Source of the DNA: Pseudomonas marginalis
GTDB lineage: Bacteria; Pseudomonadota; Gammaproteobacteria; Pseudomonadales; Pseudomonadaceae
Reading direction: 5' to 3'
Length of the DNA stretch: 64,000 nucleotides
Assembly (NCBI RefSeq): GCF_001645105.1
Contig: NZ_LKEG01000026.1
Location: forward strand, 649 to 64,648
The position numbers were made by a program, and so were the translations under genes. This document shows positions 33,732-41,627 of the stretch, in pieces. The first letter of the stretch is position 1. Every line of letters starts with the position of its first letter. The notes beneath the pieces were generated by a model. It had not been told where the DNA came from. It did not search any database and saw only the letters and a list, made by a program, of their open reading frames with translations.

Positions 33732-33903
33732 TCTCGGAAATAATTTCTGACAGGTAAGCAGTCGTTTCATGTGATCCCTCACAGACGGCCATTGGGCGTA
33801 CGGGCTGGACGCTATCTTCCAGCTCAAACGCCGTCCATAGACGTTCTGATTCAGGTTCTTTCCAGTCGAGCGGCTCTGCACCCGAGAGCCAGGAGGGGCG
33901 TGG

Positions 33904-35250
33904 CTAAGGCAGGTTTTCCAACGTGTGTAACAACACCCGTACCTTCGTCAGCGACTCCTGATACTCCGACTCCCACTGCGAATCCGCCACAATCCCACCG
34001 CCGCCCCAGCAGCAGACCTGCCCATCCTTGACCAGCAAGCTGCGGATGGCGATGGAACTGTCCATTTCGCCGCGCACGTCTAGGTACAGCAGCGAGCCGC
34101 AGTACAAGCCGCGCCGGGTTGGCTCCAGTTCGTCGATGATCTGCATCGCGCGAATCTTCGGCGCGCCGGTGATGGAGCCGCCGGGAAAGCTGCCGGCGAT
34201 CAGGTCGAGGGCGTCTTTGTCGTCGGCCAGTGTGCCGATGACGCTGCTGACCAAGTGGTGCACGTTGGGGTAGCTCTCCAGGCTGAACAGCTCCGGCACG
34301 CTCACAGAGCCGGTGCGGCAGGTGCGGCCGAGATCGTTGCGCAGCAGGTCGACGATCATCAGGTTTTCGGCGCGGTCCTTGGGGCTGGCCAGCAGTTCGG
34401 CGGCGTTGGCGGCGTCTTCTTCGGGAGTCACACCCCGTGGGCGAGTGCCTTTGATCGGGCGGGTTTCGACTTGGCGTTCGGCGATGCGCACGAAACGCTC
34501 CGGCGACAGGCTCAGCACCGCGCCGTCTTCCGGCAGGCTCTGGAACCCGGAGAACGGCGTCGGGCAGGCTTCGCGCAGGGCGCAATAAGCCACCCACGGA
34601 TCGCCGCTGCACGGTGCTCGAAAACGCTGGGCGAAGTTGACCTGATAGCAATCGCCGGCCTGGATGTAGTCCTGGATACGCACGATGGCTTGCCGGTAAG
34701 CCTCGGCGGTGAGGTCCGGCGCCATGCTGCCCTGAAGTGTGAAGGTGGCCGAGGTGTGAACAACATCCTGGCTGAACAAGGCGATCAAGCGGTGTCGCTC
34801 GCTATCGGCCAGCGCGGGATGAAAGACCAACTGGCTGGTCTGCGCCTGGTGATCACTGATCAATGCCCAGGCATACAGCCCGAAGCGCGCATCCGGCAGG
34901 TGCAGATCGTCTGTGGCCAGATGCGGCATTTGTTCCAGGTGGCGGCCGAAATCGTAGCTCAGGTAACCGATCAGGCCACCGGCAAACGGCAGCGTGTAAC
35001 CGGTCGGCAAGTCCGCTTTCCCCAACTGGGTGAGGTTTTCCCGCAAGCGTTGCAGGAAATCACTACCGCTTTCGTCAGGCGATACCGTCAACGTCGCCTG
35101 CGGCCAGGCGCTCAGCAGGTCATACCGCCCGCGTTCGGCCGCGGGTCGGCCACTGTCCAACAGCACGGCACCAGGCGCATGGCGAATCGCCGCAAAAAAC
35201 TCGGCGGGGTTGGCCCGGTAGGGGAGTGAGTGTACGGAGCAGGTCGACAT
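33904..35250 (-). CDS. pabB: Aminodeoxychorismate synthase component I, PabB
   Basis: The product is 448 aa and full-length. Chorismate-binding motifs are ETRPIKGTRPRG, ERFVRIAERQ, LRNDLGRTCRTGSV and GSITGAPKIRAMQIIDEL. It aminates chorismate with ammonia from PabA for folate synthesis. I chose the ATG at 35250; a longer frame adds 16 residues. It lies downstream of the RimK-like ligase operon, with an 84-base gap, and upstream of higBA on the same strand. Confidence 0.9.
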   Translation of the reverse strand: MSTCSVHSLPYRANPAEFFAAIRHAPGAVLLDSGRPAAERGRYDLLSAWPQATLTVSPDESGSDFLQRLRENLTQLGKADLPTGYTLPFAGGLIGYLSYDFGRHLEQMPHLATDDLHLPDARFGLYAWALISDHQAQTSQLVFHPALADSERHRLIALFSQDVVHTSATFTLQGSMAPDLTAEAYRQAIVRIQDYIQAGDCYQVNFAQRFRAPCSGDPWVAYCALREACPTPFSGFQSLPEDGAVLSLSPERFVRIAERQVETRPIKGTRPRGVTPEEDAANAAELLASPKDRAENLMIVDLLRNDLGRTCRTGSVSVPELFSLESYPNVHHLVSSVIGTLADDKDALDLIAGSFPGGSITGAPKIRAMQIIDELEPTRRGLYCGSLLYLDVRGEMDSSIAIRSLLVKDGQVCCWGGGGIVADSQWESEYQESLTKVRVLLHTLENLP

Positions 35251-35334
35251 GCGAGGCGAATCAGCTATGAGCATAGAGGGGCGGGGATTGTACCGCATTC
35301 CACTGTAGGCGCCGGCTTGCCGGCGATGCGGTCT

Positions 35335-36321
35335 TCAGCCTTCCACAGGCGGAATATGCCCAAACATTTCCTGCACGAACTTCACGCGTTCCTCCGGCGT
35401 TTCCGTCACGCCGTCGGCTTTCAGTTCTTCCAACCGCGCTTCCACCGCATGGGTGCGCAGGGTCAAACCGCAGTCATTGGCAATCTGGATATTCAATCCT
35501 GGCCGTGCATTCAGCTCCAGGATCAGGGGGCCTTTCTCCTGGTCCAGCACCATGTCCACACCGATATAACCCAGCCCGCACAGTTCATAGCAACCGGCCG
35601 CGAGCTTCATGAAGCCGTCCCAGTTGGGCAGTTGCACGCCGTCCACCGCGTTGGTGGTGTCGGGGTGTTTGGTGATGATGTTGTTCAGCCAGGTTCCGCG
35701 CAGGGTCAGGCCGGTGGCGAGGTCGACACCCACGCCTATCGCCCCTTGGTGCAGGTTGGCCTTGCCGCCCGACTGGCGGGTCGGCAAGCGCAGCATGGCC
35801 ATCACCGGGTAGCCCATCAGCACGATGATGCGGATGTCCGGCACGCCTTCATAGCTGATGCTCTTGAAGATCTGGTCAGGCACCACGCGGTATTCGATCA
35901 GCGCACGATCACGGTGGCCGCCCAGTGAATAGAGGCCGGTGAGGATGCTGGAGATCTGATGCTCGATCTCTTCATGGCTGATGATCTTGCCGGACACTGT
36001 GCGATAGCGCCCTTCAAAGCGGTCCGCCACCACCAGGATGCCGTCACCGCCGGCACCTTGGGCCGGTTTGATCACAAAGTCGCTGCGCCCGCCGATAATC
36101 TCGTCGAGCTTGTCGATTTCCTTCTCGGTGGAGATCACGCCGTACATTTCCGGCACGTGGATGCCCGCCGCGAGCGCGCGCTCCTTGGTGATGATCTTGT
36201 CATCCACAATCGGGTACAGGCTGCGCTTGTTGTACTTGAGCACGTAGTCGGCGTTACGCCGGTTGATGCCCATGATCCCCCGCGCCTCGAGGGCCTTCCA
36301 GGTCTTCCAGAAACCGAACAT
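35335..36321 (-). CDS. Alpha-L-glutamate ligase-like ATP-grasp protein (RimK-related)
   Basis: The product is 328 aa. The N-terminus GIMGINRRNADYVLKYNKR is the family hallmark. The ATP-grasp core shows FVIKPAQGAGGDGILVV and, at the metal site, LILELNARPGLNIQIAN. It is predicted to ligate amino acids to a peptide or protein. Its start overlaps the stop of the upstream 7TM gene by one base. With that gene and the retropepsin-like gene it forms a conserved proteobacterial operon thought to make and trim a periplasmic peptide tag; this is inferred from gene association. Confidence 0.87.
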   Translation of the reverse strand: MFGFWKTWKALEARGIMGINRRNADYVLKYNKRSLYPIVDDKIITKERALAAGIHVPEMYGVISTEKEIDKLDEIIGGRSDFVIKPAQGAGGDGILVVADRFEGRYRTVSGKIISHEEIEHQISSILTGLYSLGGHRDRALIEYRVVPDQIFKSISYEGVPDIRIIVLMGYPVMAMLRLPTRQSGGKANLHQGAIGVGVDLATGLTLRGTWLNNIITKHPDTTNAVDGVQLPNWDGFMKLAAGCYELCGLGYIGVDMVLDQEKGPLILELNARPGLNIQIANDCGLTLRTHAVEARLEELKADGVTETPEERVKFVQEMFGHIPPVEG

Positions 36322-37853
36322 TACTGGTCAGCCTTGAGAAAAGCCTTGAACCGCACCAGCTCGGTCAGGCGGTAGCCGCGATAACGACCCATGGCCAGCA
36401 TGAAACCCACCAGGATCAGCAGGATCGCCGGGAAGGTGAACACAAAGTAGATCAGCTCCGGCACGCTCATGATCAGGTGCGCCAGGGAGGCGGCGAACAG
36501 CGTACCAATCGCCACTTTCAGCGCATGGTTCGCGCCGCGCTCTTCCCACGTGATCGACAGGCGTTCGATGGTCATTGTCAGGATCACCATCGGGAACAGC
36601 GCCACCGACAATCCGCGTTCCAGCCCCAATTTATGGCTGAACAGGCTGATGGCTGCGATCAGTACCACCACGAAGGTCAACACCACGGACAACCGCGGCA
36701 GCATCTGCAATTTCAAGTGTTCCAGGTACGACCTGAGCGACAGCCCCAGTGCCGTGATAATCGTGAACAGCACAATCCCGAAGCCCAACTGCGTCTCGCG
36801 GAACGCCAGGGCGATCAGCACCGGGGTGAAAGTGCCCAGGGTCTGCAGGCCGATCAGGTTGCGCAGGATCAGGATCACCAGCACGCCAATCGGGATCATC
36901 ACCATGATCATGAACGTCTGCTGGGTCTGCAGCGGCAGGCCGTAGAGCGAGTATTCGAGGAAGTTGGCGTCCGTGTTCTCGTCGGTCAGCTTGGCCAGGC
37001 GAATCGCGTTCATCTCGCTGTTGTTCAGGCTGAAGGTCACCATGGCCTTCTTGCCGCCGTCGACGGTGATCAGGTTTTCATCACCGGTCCACCACAGCAG
37101 GCGGTCGGCGGGCAGGCCTTGTTCGCCGGTTTCAGGGTTGAAGTACAACCAGTCATTGCCGTTGAAGCTGCGCAGCCACAGTTCCGGGGTTTGCGGCTGG
37201 TCGGCCACCAGGCGGATGGTATGCACCTTTTCCACCGGCACGTGAGCAATAGAGAGCAGCAGCTCGACAATCTTGGCCTTGTGCGGGATAGACGGATCGC
37301 CCGCCAGCAGCAGCTTTACATTGTCGTCGTTGAGGTTATTGGTGCGCTTGATGGCTTCGGTAATAAAGGTCTCGACGTCGGCCGAGTGCTGGCGGATAGG
37401 CGCCAGCAAGGCTTCGGCGGCGATTTTCTCCGGACCTTCCACGGCGATGCTGTCGCGGAACGTGGGGCCCTTGACCTTGACCTTTTCGCCGCTGTAACGC
37501 TTGGTCAGCACCAGCCGGTAATACAGGGTCTGGTTGCCCTTGGCGCGGCGTGCCGACCAGGTGACCTTGCGGTTGCCGTCGGTGCGGTTGACGCTCACCC
37601 CGTAGTTGTTCGAGATAAAACTTTCGTTGAGGCTGACGAAGTCGCGGCTCAAGGGCGGCACGAACATCTGGATTTTTACCGGGTCTTTCGGGTTGGCGAC
37701 GAACTCGACCTTGGCGTCGATGTTCCACAAGTCGTCGGTGGCGTCCTCGGTGACGGGGATCCCCAACACGAAGATCTGATAGGCGGTGACCGAAATACCC
37801 AGCACCACCAGGATGGCGATCAGGATTTTCAGGTGCAGGGTCAGAGAGCGCAT
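36321..37853 (-). CDS. Inactive transglutaminase fused to a 7TM domain
   Basis: The product is 510 aa. One N-terminal membrane anchor (HLKILIAILVVLGISVTAYQIFVLG) is followed by a large periplasmic part with a transglutaminase-like fold (about 150-290) lacking a clear catalytic Cys. The C-terminal half has seven hydrophobic helices (FMIMVMIPIGVLVILILRNLIG onwards). This is the 'inactive transglutaminase / 7TM' family. It may bind the substrate of the neighbouring ligase and protease at the inner membrane. Confidence 0.87.
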   Translation of the reverse strand: MRSLTLHLKILIAILVVLGISVTAYQIFVLGIPVTEDATDDLWNIDAKVEFVANPKDPVKIQMFVPPLSRDFVSLNESFISNNYGVSVNRTDGNRKVTWSARRAKGNQTLYYRLVLTKRYSGEKVKVKGPTFRDSIAVEGPEKIAAEALLAPIRQHSADVETFITEAIKRTNNLNDDNVKLLLAGDPSIPHKAKIVELLLSIAHVPVEKVHTIRLVADQPQTPELWLRSFNGNDWLYFNPETGEQGLPADRLLWWTGDENLITVDGGKKAMVTFSLNNSEMNAIRLAKLTDENTDANFLEYSLYGLPLQTQQTFMIMVMIPIGVLVILILRNLIGLQTLGTFTPVLIALAFRETQLGFGIVLFTIITALGLSLRSYLEHLKLQMLPRLSVVLTFVVVLIAAISLFSHKLGLERGLSVALFPMVILTMTIERLSITWEERGANHALKVAIGTLFAASLAHLIMSVPELIYFVFTFPAILLILVGFMLAMGRYRGYRLTELVRFKAFLKADQ

Positions 37854-37858
37854 TCGGT

Positions 37859-38392
37859 TTACTCGGCGGTATGAGCGTCGGCGGCACAGGCGGGCTTGCC
37901 TGCTGCATATTTAAGACTGGGGTCGACCAGCGCATCAAAGCGTTTCAACGCTTCGGAGCCGATCAGCAGCGGATATTGGAAGGCGCTGCGGTCAGTCAAG
38001 TTCACTTCGATGCTGCGTAAAGCGGTGCCCATGCAGATATCCAGAGCGATCACCGGACGGGCGGTGTAGTTCTTGTCCTCATCGGGGTCGTAGTCACCGG
38101 CGCGGCGCTTGATCTTGCTGACGCGGGCCAGGGGGCGCTCGATGGGATGGGAATGGGCGGTGTCGATGGCCAGGTAGAAGCGCACCCAGGACTCGCCGTT
38201 GCGCTTGAAGCGCTTGATATCACGGGCACTGAGGGAAGCGGTCTTGGCGCCGGTGTCCAGTTTGGCGGCGACTTCCAGGTCGATGCCGGCCAATTGGGCG
38301 TATTCGTTGAGTCCATACACAGTCTTCTCGGCGGCAGCGCCAAGGCCTGGAATGAACATTAGGCAAAACAGGGGGAAGGGCTTGAGTCTCAT
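37859..38392 (-). CDS. Retropepsin-like aspartic protease (ATP-dependent zinc protease family), exported
   Basis: The product is 177 aa with a signal peptide (RLKPFPLFCLMFIPGLGAAA). The retropepsin-like active site is AAKLDTGAKTASLSA (Asp-Thr-Gly) and the second family motif is FQYPLLIGSEAL. It is a periplasmic single-domain aspartic protease expected to act as a dimer. I chose the ATG at 38392. It is the first gene of the protease-7TM-ligase operon, five bases upstream of the 7TM gene. Confidence 0.87.
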   Translation of the reverse strand: MRLKPFPLFCLMFIPGLGAAAEKTVYGLNEYAQLAGIDLEVAAKLDTGAKTASLSARDIKRFKRNGESWVRFYLAIDTAHSHPIERPLARVSKIKRRAGDYDPDEDKNYTARPVIALDICMGTALRSIEVNLTDRSAFQYPLLIGSEALKRFDALVDPSLKYAAGKPACAADAHTAE

Positions 38393-38579
38393 AAATCCTG
38401 AGGCGGTGCAGTGCGATGTTTGATTCAAGGCGACTGGCATTACTGCGCAAGCTCCCTCGTGCGCCGTTTCATCTAGTGATGTCAGGCAAATGCGGCGGGC
38501 ATTCTAACATGATGCTTTTTTGGCGCCAGCGCTGGCAGGCGGCCATGCCCCAGGAGCGTGCACTCAGGGTTATTAGACG

Positions 38580-38591
38580 ATTGTCGACAAT
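38580..38591. promoter_or_regulatory. Operator 1 of prpR (ATTGTCGACAAT)
   Basis: A perfect 12-bp palindrome lies 74 bases upstream of prpR. A related site is at 38655. FCD-type GntR regulators bind such sequences, so PrpR autoregulation is likely. Confidence 0.65.
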
Positions 38592-38654
38592 GTTGATTTA
38601 TTCTTTGACTAATGGGGGCTTATTGGCTAGTTTTTGCCACATTGCTTTTAAAGG

Positions 38655-38664
38655 TGTCGACAAT
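38655..38664. promoter_or_regulatory. Operator 2 of prpR, overlapping the start codon
   Basis: TGTCGACAAT repeats the core of operator 1 and ends on the base before the prpR ATG. A protein bound here would block initiation or elongation directly. Confidence 0.6.
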
Positions 38665-39378
38665 ATGCTGGATCAGCTGGAAACCCCAGTGGTGGTGCAA
38701 GACGATTCCCAGACCATGTCCGAGAACGTCTTCCGGCGTATCCAGGCCGCCATCGTCAAAGGCGAGATCGCCCCCGGCAGCAAAATTTCCGAGCCGGAGC
38801 TGGCGCGCACCTACGGCATCAGCCGTGGCCCGCTGCGCGAGGCGATCCACCGCCTGGAAGGCCAGCGCCTGCTGGTGCGCGTGCCTCACGTCGGCGCGCG
38901 GGTGGTGTCGCTGAGCCACGCTGAACTGATCGAACTCTATGAAATCCGCGAATCCCTCGAAGGCATGGCGTGCCGCCTGGCGGCCGAGCGCATGACCGAC
39001 GCGGAGATTGAAGAGCTGCGCCAGGTGCTGCACACCCATGAACGCGATGCCGCGTTCCAGGCCGGTGTCGGCTACTACCAGCAGGAAGGCGACTTCGATT
39101 TTCATTACCGGATCATTCAAGGCGCCGGCAACCGCACCCTCACGCAAATGCTCTGCGGTGAGCTGTACCAATTGGTGCGCATGTACCGCATCCAGTTTTC
39201 CGCTACCCCCAATCGTCCACGCCAGGCCTTTGCCGAGCACCACCGCATTCTTGACGCGATTGCCGATCGCGACGGTGAACTGGCCGAACTGTTGATGCGC
39301 CGGCATATCGGCGCTTCCAAACGCAACATTGCCCGTCACTTCCCGGACGGTGCTGCCCAATCACGAGGTGAGTCATGA
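38665..39378 (+). CDS. prpR: GntR/FCD-family regulator of the propionate operon
   Basis: The product is 237 aa. The N-terminal winged helix ([40 protein letters not shown]) precedes an FCD effector domain with metal-binding His residues ([35 protein letters not shown]). It is not the sigma-54-type PrpR of enterics. It overlaps prpB by four bases (ATGA), so regulator and enzymes share a transcript. The ligand is probably 2-methylcitrate or methylisocitrate. Confidence 0.88.
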   Translation: MLDQLETPVVVQDDSQTMSENVFRRIQAAIVKGEIAPGSKISEPELARTYGISRGPLREAIHRLEGQRLLVRVPHVGARVVSLSHAELIELYEIRESLEGMACRLAAERMTDAEIEELRQVLHTHERDAAFQAGVGYYQQEGDFDFHYRIIQGAGNRTLTQMLCGELYQLVRMYRIQFSATPNRPRQAFAEHHRILDAIADRDGELAELLMRRHIGASKRNIARHFPDGAAQSRGES

Positions 39379-40268
39379 GTTCCAACAATAAGAGCACTCC
39401 AGGCCAGCGTTTCCGTGACGCCGTTGCCAGTGAACAGCCGTTGCAAGTCGTTGGCGCGATCAATGCCAACCACGCCCTGCTGGCCAAGCGCGCCGGGTTC
39501 AAGGCGATCTACCTGTCGGGTGGCGGGGTGGCGGCGGGCTCCCTCGGTGTACCGGACCTGGGCATCACCGGCCTGGACGACGTACTCACTGACGTACGCC
39601 GCATCACCGACGTATGCGACCTGCCGCTGCTGGTAGACGTCGACACCGGTTTCGGCTCCTCGGCCTTCAACGTGGCGCGTACGGTCAAGTCGATGATCAA
39701 GTTTGGCGCCGCCGCGATCCACATCGAAGACCAGGTCGGCGCCAAGCGCTGCGGTCATCGTCCGAACAAAGAAATCGTGTCCCAGCAGGAAATGGTCGAC
39801 CGCATCAAGGCCGCTGTGGATGCGCGCACCGATGACAGCTTTGTGATCATGGCCCGTACCGATGCCCTGGCCGTCGAGGGGTTGGAGTCGGCCCTGGAAC
39901 GCGCCGCCGCCTGCATCGAAGCCGGCGCCGACATGGTGTTCCCGGAGGCCATCACTGAACTGGAGATGTACAAGCTGTTCGCCGCCCGTGTGAAAGCGCC
40001 GATCCTGGCCAACATCACCGAGTTCGGCGCCACGCCGCTGTACACCACCGAACAGTTGAAATCTGCCGATGTTTCCATCGTGCTGTACCCGCTTTCGGCC
40101 TTCCGCGCCATGAACAAGGCCGCCGAAAACGTCTACACCGCGATCCGTCGCGACGGCACCCAGCAGAACGTGATCGACACCATGCAAACCCGCATGGAGC
40201 TTTACGATCGCATCGACTACCACACCTTCGAGCAGAAGCTTGACGCGTTGTTTGCCGCGAAAAAGTGA
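39375..40268 (+). CDS. prpB: Methylisocitrate lyase
   Basis: The product is 297 aa. Active-site features are [26 protein letters not shown] (catalytic Cys in the KRCGH loop) and [11 protein letters not shown]. It cleaves 2-methylisocitrate to pyruvate and succinate, the last step of the methylcitrate cycle. Codons 4-6 contain AACAATAA at 39384-39391, matching the Hfq/Crc-recognised A-rich motif, so catabolite repression at translation is possible. Confidence 0.95.
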   Translation: MSSNNKSTPGQRFRDAVASEQPLQVVGAINANHALLAKRAGFKAIYLSGGGVAAGSLGVPDLGITGLDDVLTDVRRITDVCDLPLLVDVDTGFGSSAFNVARTVKSMIKFGAAAIHIEDQVGAKRCGHRPNKEIVSQQEMVDRIKAAVDARTDDSFVIMARTDALAVEGLESALERAAACIEAGADMVFPEAITELEMYKLFAARVKAPILANITEFGATPLYTTEQLKSADVSIVLYPLSAFRAMNKAAENVYTAIRRDGTQQNVIDTMQTRMELYDRIDYHTFEQKLDALFAAKK

Positions 40269-40310
40269 CGAACACGCCTCCCTGAATAAAGACAAAATTG
40301 GAGAAAAACC

Positions 40311-41438
40311 ATGGCTGAAGCAAAAGTACTGAGTGGCGCCGGCCTGCGTGGCCAGGTCGCCGGGCAGACCGCACTGTCCACCGTGGGCCAGGCCGGTGCC
40401 GGCCTGACCTACCGCGGCTACGACGTGCGCGAACTGGCCGCCGATGCGCAATTTGAAGAAGTCGCCTACCTGCTGCTGTACGGCGAGCTGCCGACCCAGG
40501 CCGAGCTGGCGGCCTACAGCGCCAAGCTGAGCAAGCTGCGCGACCTGCCGCAGGCGTTGAAAGAAGTGCTGGAGCGCATCCCCGCCGACGCCCACCCAAT
40601 GGACGTGATGCGCACCGGTTGCTCGTTCCTGGGCAATATCGAGCCGGAAAAAGACTTCAGCGTGCAGCGCGACGTCACCGACCGCCTGCTCGCCGCCTTC
40701 CCGGCGATCATGTGCTACTGGTACCGCTTCAGCCACGACGGCAAGCGCATCGACTGCGTGACCGACGAGCCGACCATCGGCGGCCACTTCCTGCACCTGC
40801 TGCATGGCAAGCCGCCGAGCGAACTGCACGTCAAGGTGATGAACGTGTCGCTGATCCTCTACGCGGAGCACGAATTCAACGCCTCGACCTTCACCGCCCG
40901 GGTGTGTGCGTCGACCCTGTCCGACCTGTATTCCTGCGTCACTGCCGCCATCGGCTCCCTGCGCGGCCCGCTGCACGGCGGCGCCAACGAAGCGGCGATG
41001 GAAATGATCGAGCGTTTCTCGTCGGCTGAAGAAGCCGTCGAAGGCACCCTCGGCATGCTGGCGCGCAAGGACAAGATCATGGGCTTCGGTCACGCGATCT
41101 ACAAAGACAATGACCCACGTAATGAAGTGATCAAGGGTTGGTCGAAAAAACTCGCCGACGAAGTGGGCGACACGGTGTTGTTCCCGGTGTCCGAAGCCAT
41201 CGACAAAACCATGTGGGAGCAGAAGAAGCTGTTTCCCAACGCCGACTTCTACCATGCCTCGGCGTACCACTTCATGGGCATCCCGACCCAGTTGTTCACG
41301 CCGATCTTCGTGTGCTCGCGCCTGACGGGCTGGGCGGCGCATGTGTTCGAGCAGCGCGCCAACAACCGCATCATCCGTCCAAGCGCCGAGTACACCGGCG
41401 TTGAGCAGCGCAAGTTCGTGCCAATCGAACGTCGCTGA
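40311..41438 (+). CDS. prpC: 2-Methylcitrate synthase
   Basis: The product is 375 aa in the citrate-synthase fold. It has GLRGQVAGQTALSTVG at the start, the catalytic His regions GPLHGGANEAAM and KIMGFGHAIYK, and the late Asp/Arg region PNADFYHASAYHFMGIP. It condenses propionyl-CoA with oxaloacetate. The ATG has GGAGAAAAACC upstream. It follows prpB by 42 bases. Confidence 0.95.
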   Translation: MAEAKVLSGAGLRGQVAGQTALSTVGQAGAGLTYRGYDVRELAADAQFEEVAYLLLYGELPTQAELAAYSAKLSKLRDLPQALKEVLERIPADAHPMDVMRTGCSFLGNIEPEKDFSVQRDVTDRLLAAFPAIMCYWYRFSHDGKRIDCVTDEPTIGGHFLHLLHGKPPSELHVKVMNVSLILYAEHEFNASTFTARVCASTLSDLYSCVTAAIGSLRGPLHGGANEAAMEMIERFSSAEEAVEGTLGMLARKDKIMGFGHAIYKDNDPRNEVIKGWSKKLADEVGDTVLFPVSEAIDKTMWEQKKLFPNADFYHASAYHFMGIPTQLFTPIFVCSRLTGWAAHVFEQRANNRIIRPSAEYTGVEQRKFVPIERR

Positions 41439-41470
41439 AGGCTGGCTCTTCCGGAATTGGAATGGGGTCA

Positions 41471-41562
41471 AATGTGGGAGGGGGCTTGCCCCCGATAGCG
41501 GTGTATCAGTAACAGATGGGTTGATTGACACACTGCCATCGGGGGCAAGCCCCCTCCCACAC
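41471..41562. repeat. REPIN: inverted pair of GTGGGAGGGGGC elements
   Basis: Two 31-base arms (ending ...CCCCCGAT.GC.GTGT) are reverse complements with a few mismatches around a 30-base spacer. It sits inside the prp operon between prpC and acnD and could shape or attenuate the message there. Confidence 0.85.
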
Positions 41563-41627
41563 TTGAACTGCATTTCAACGCTGGATCAATCGGCTCCTTT
41601 TGCAACCACCGTGACCGAGTCCTGACG

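Larger units (their letters stand above)
38393..38664. other. Divergent control region between the protease operon and prpR
   Basis: The region holds two copies of a GTCGAC-centred operator and the prpR promoter. A reading frame runs through it in phase with prpR from 38416 but begins in the opposite gene's upstream region and has no ribosome binding site, so it is treated as non-coding. Confidence 0.5.

Noticed and set aside
36477..37874. 465-codon Gln/His/Arg-rich frame antisense to the 7TM transglutaminase gene
   Set aside because: Low-complexity antisense composition; the minus-strand gene has clear membrane helices and operon context.
39336..41573. Long open frame antisense to prpB-prpC
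   Set aside because: Same reason: sense genes are certain and the antisense product has no recognisable domain.
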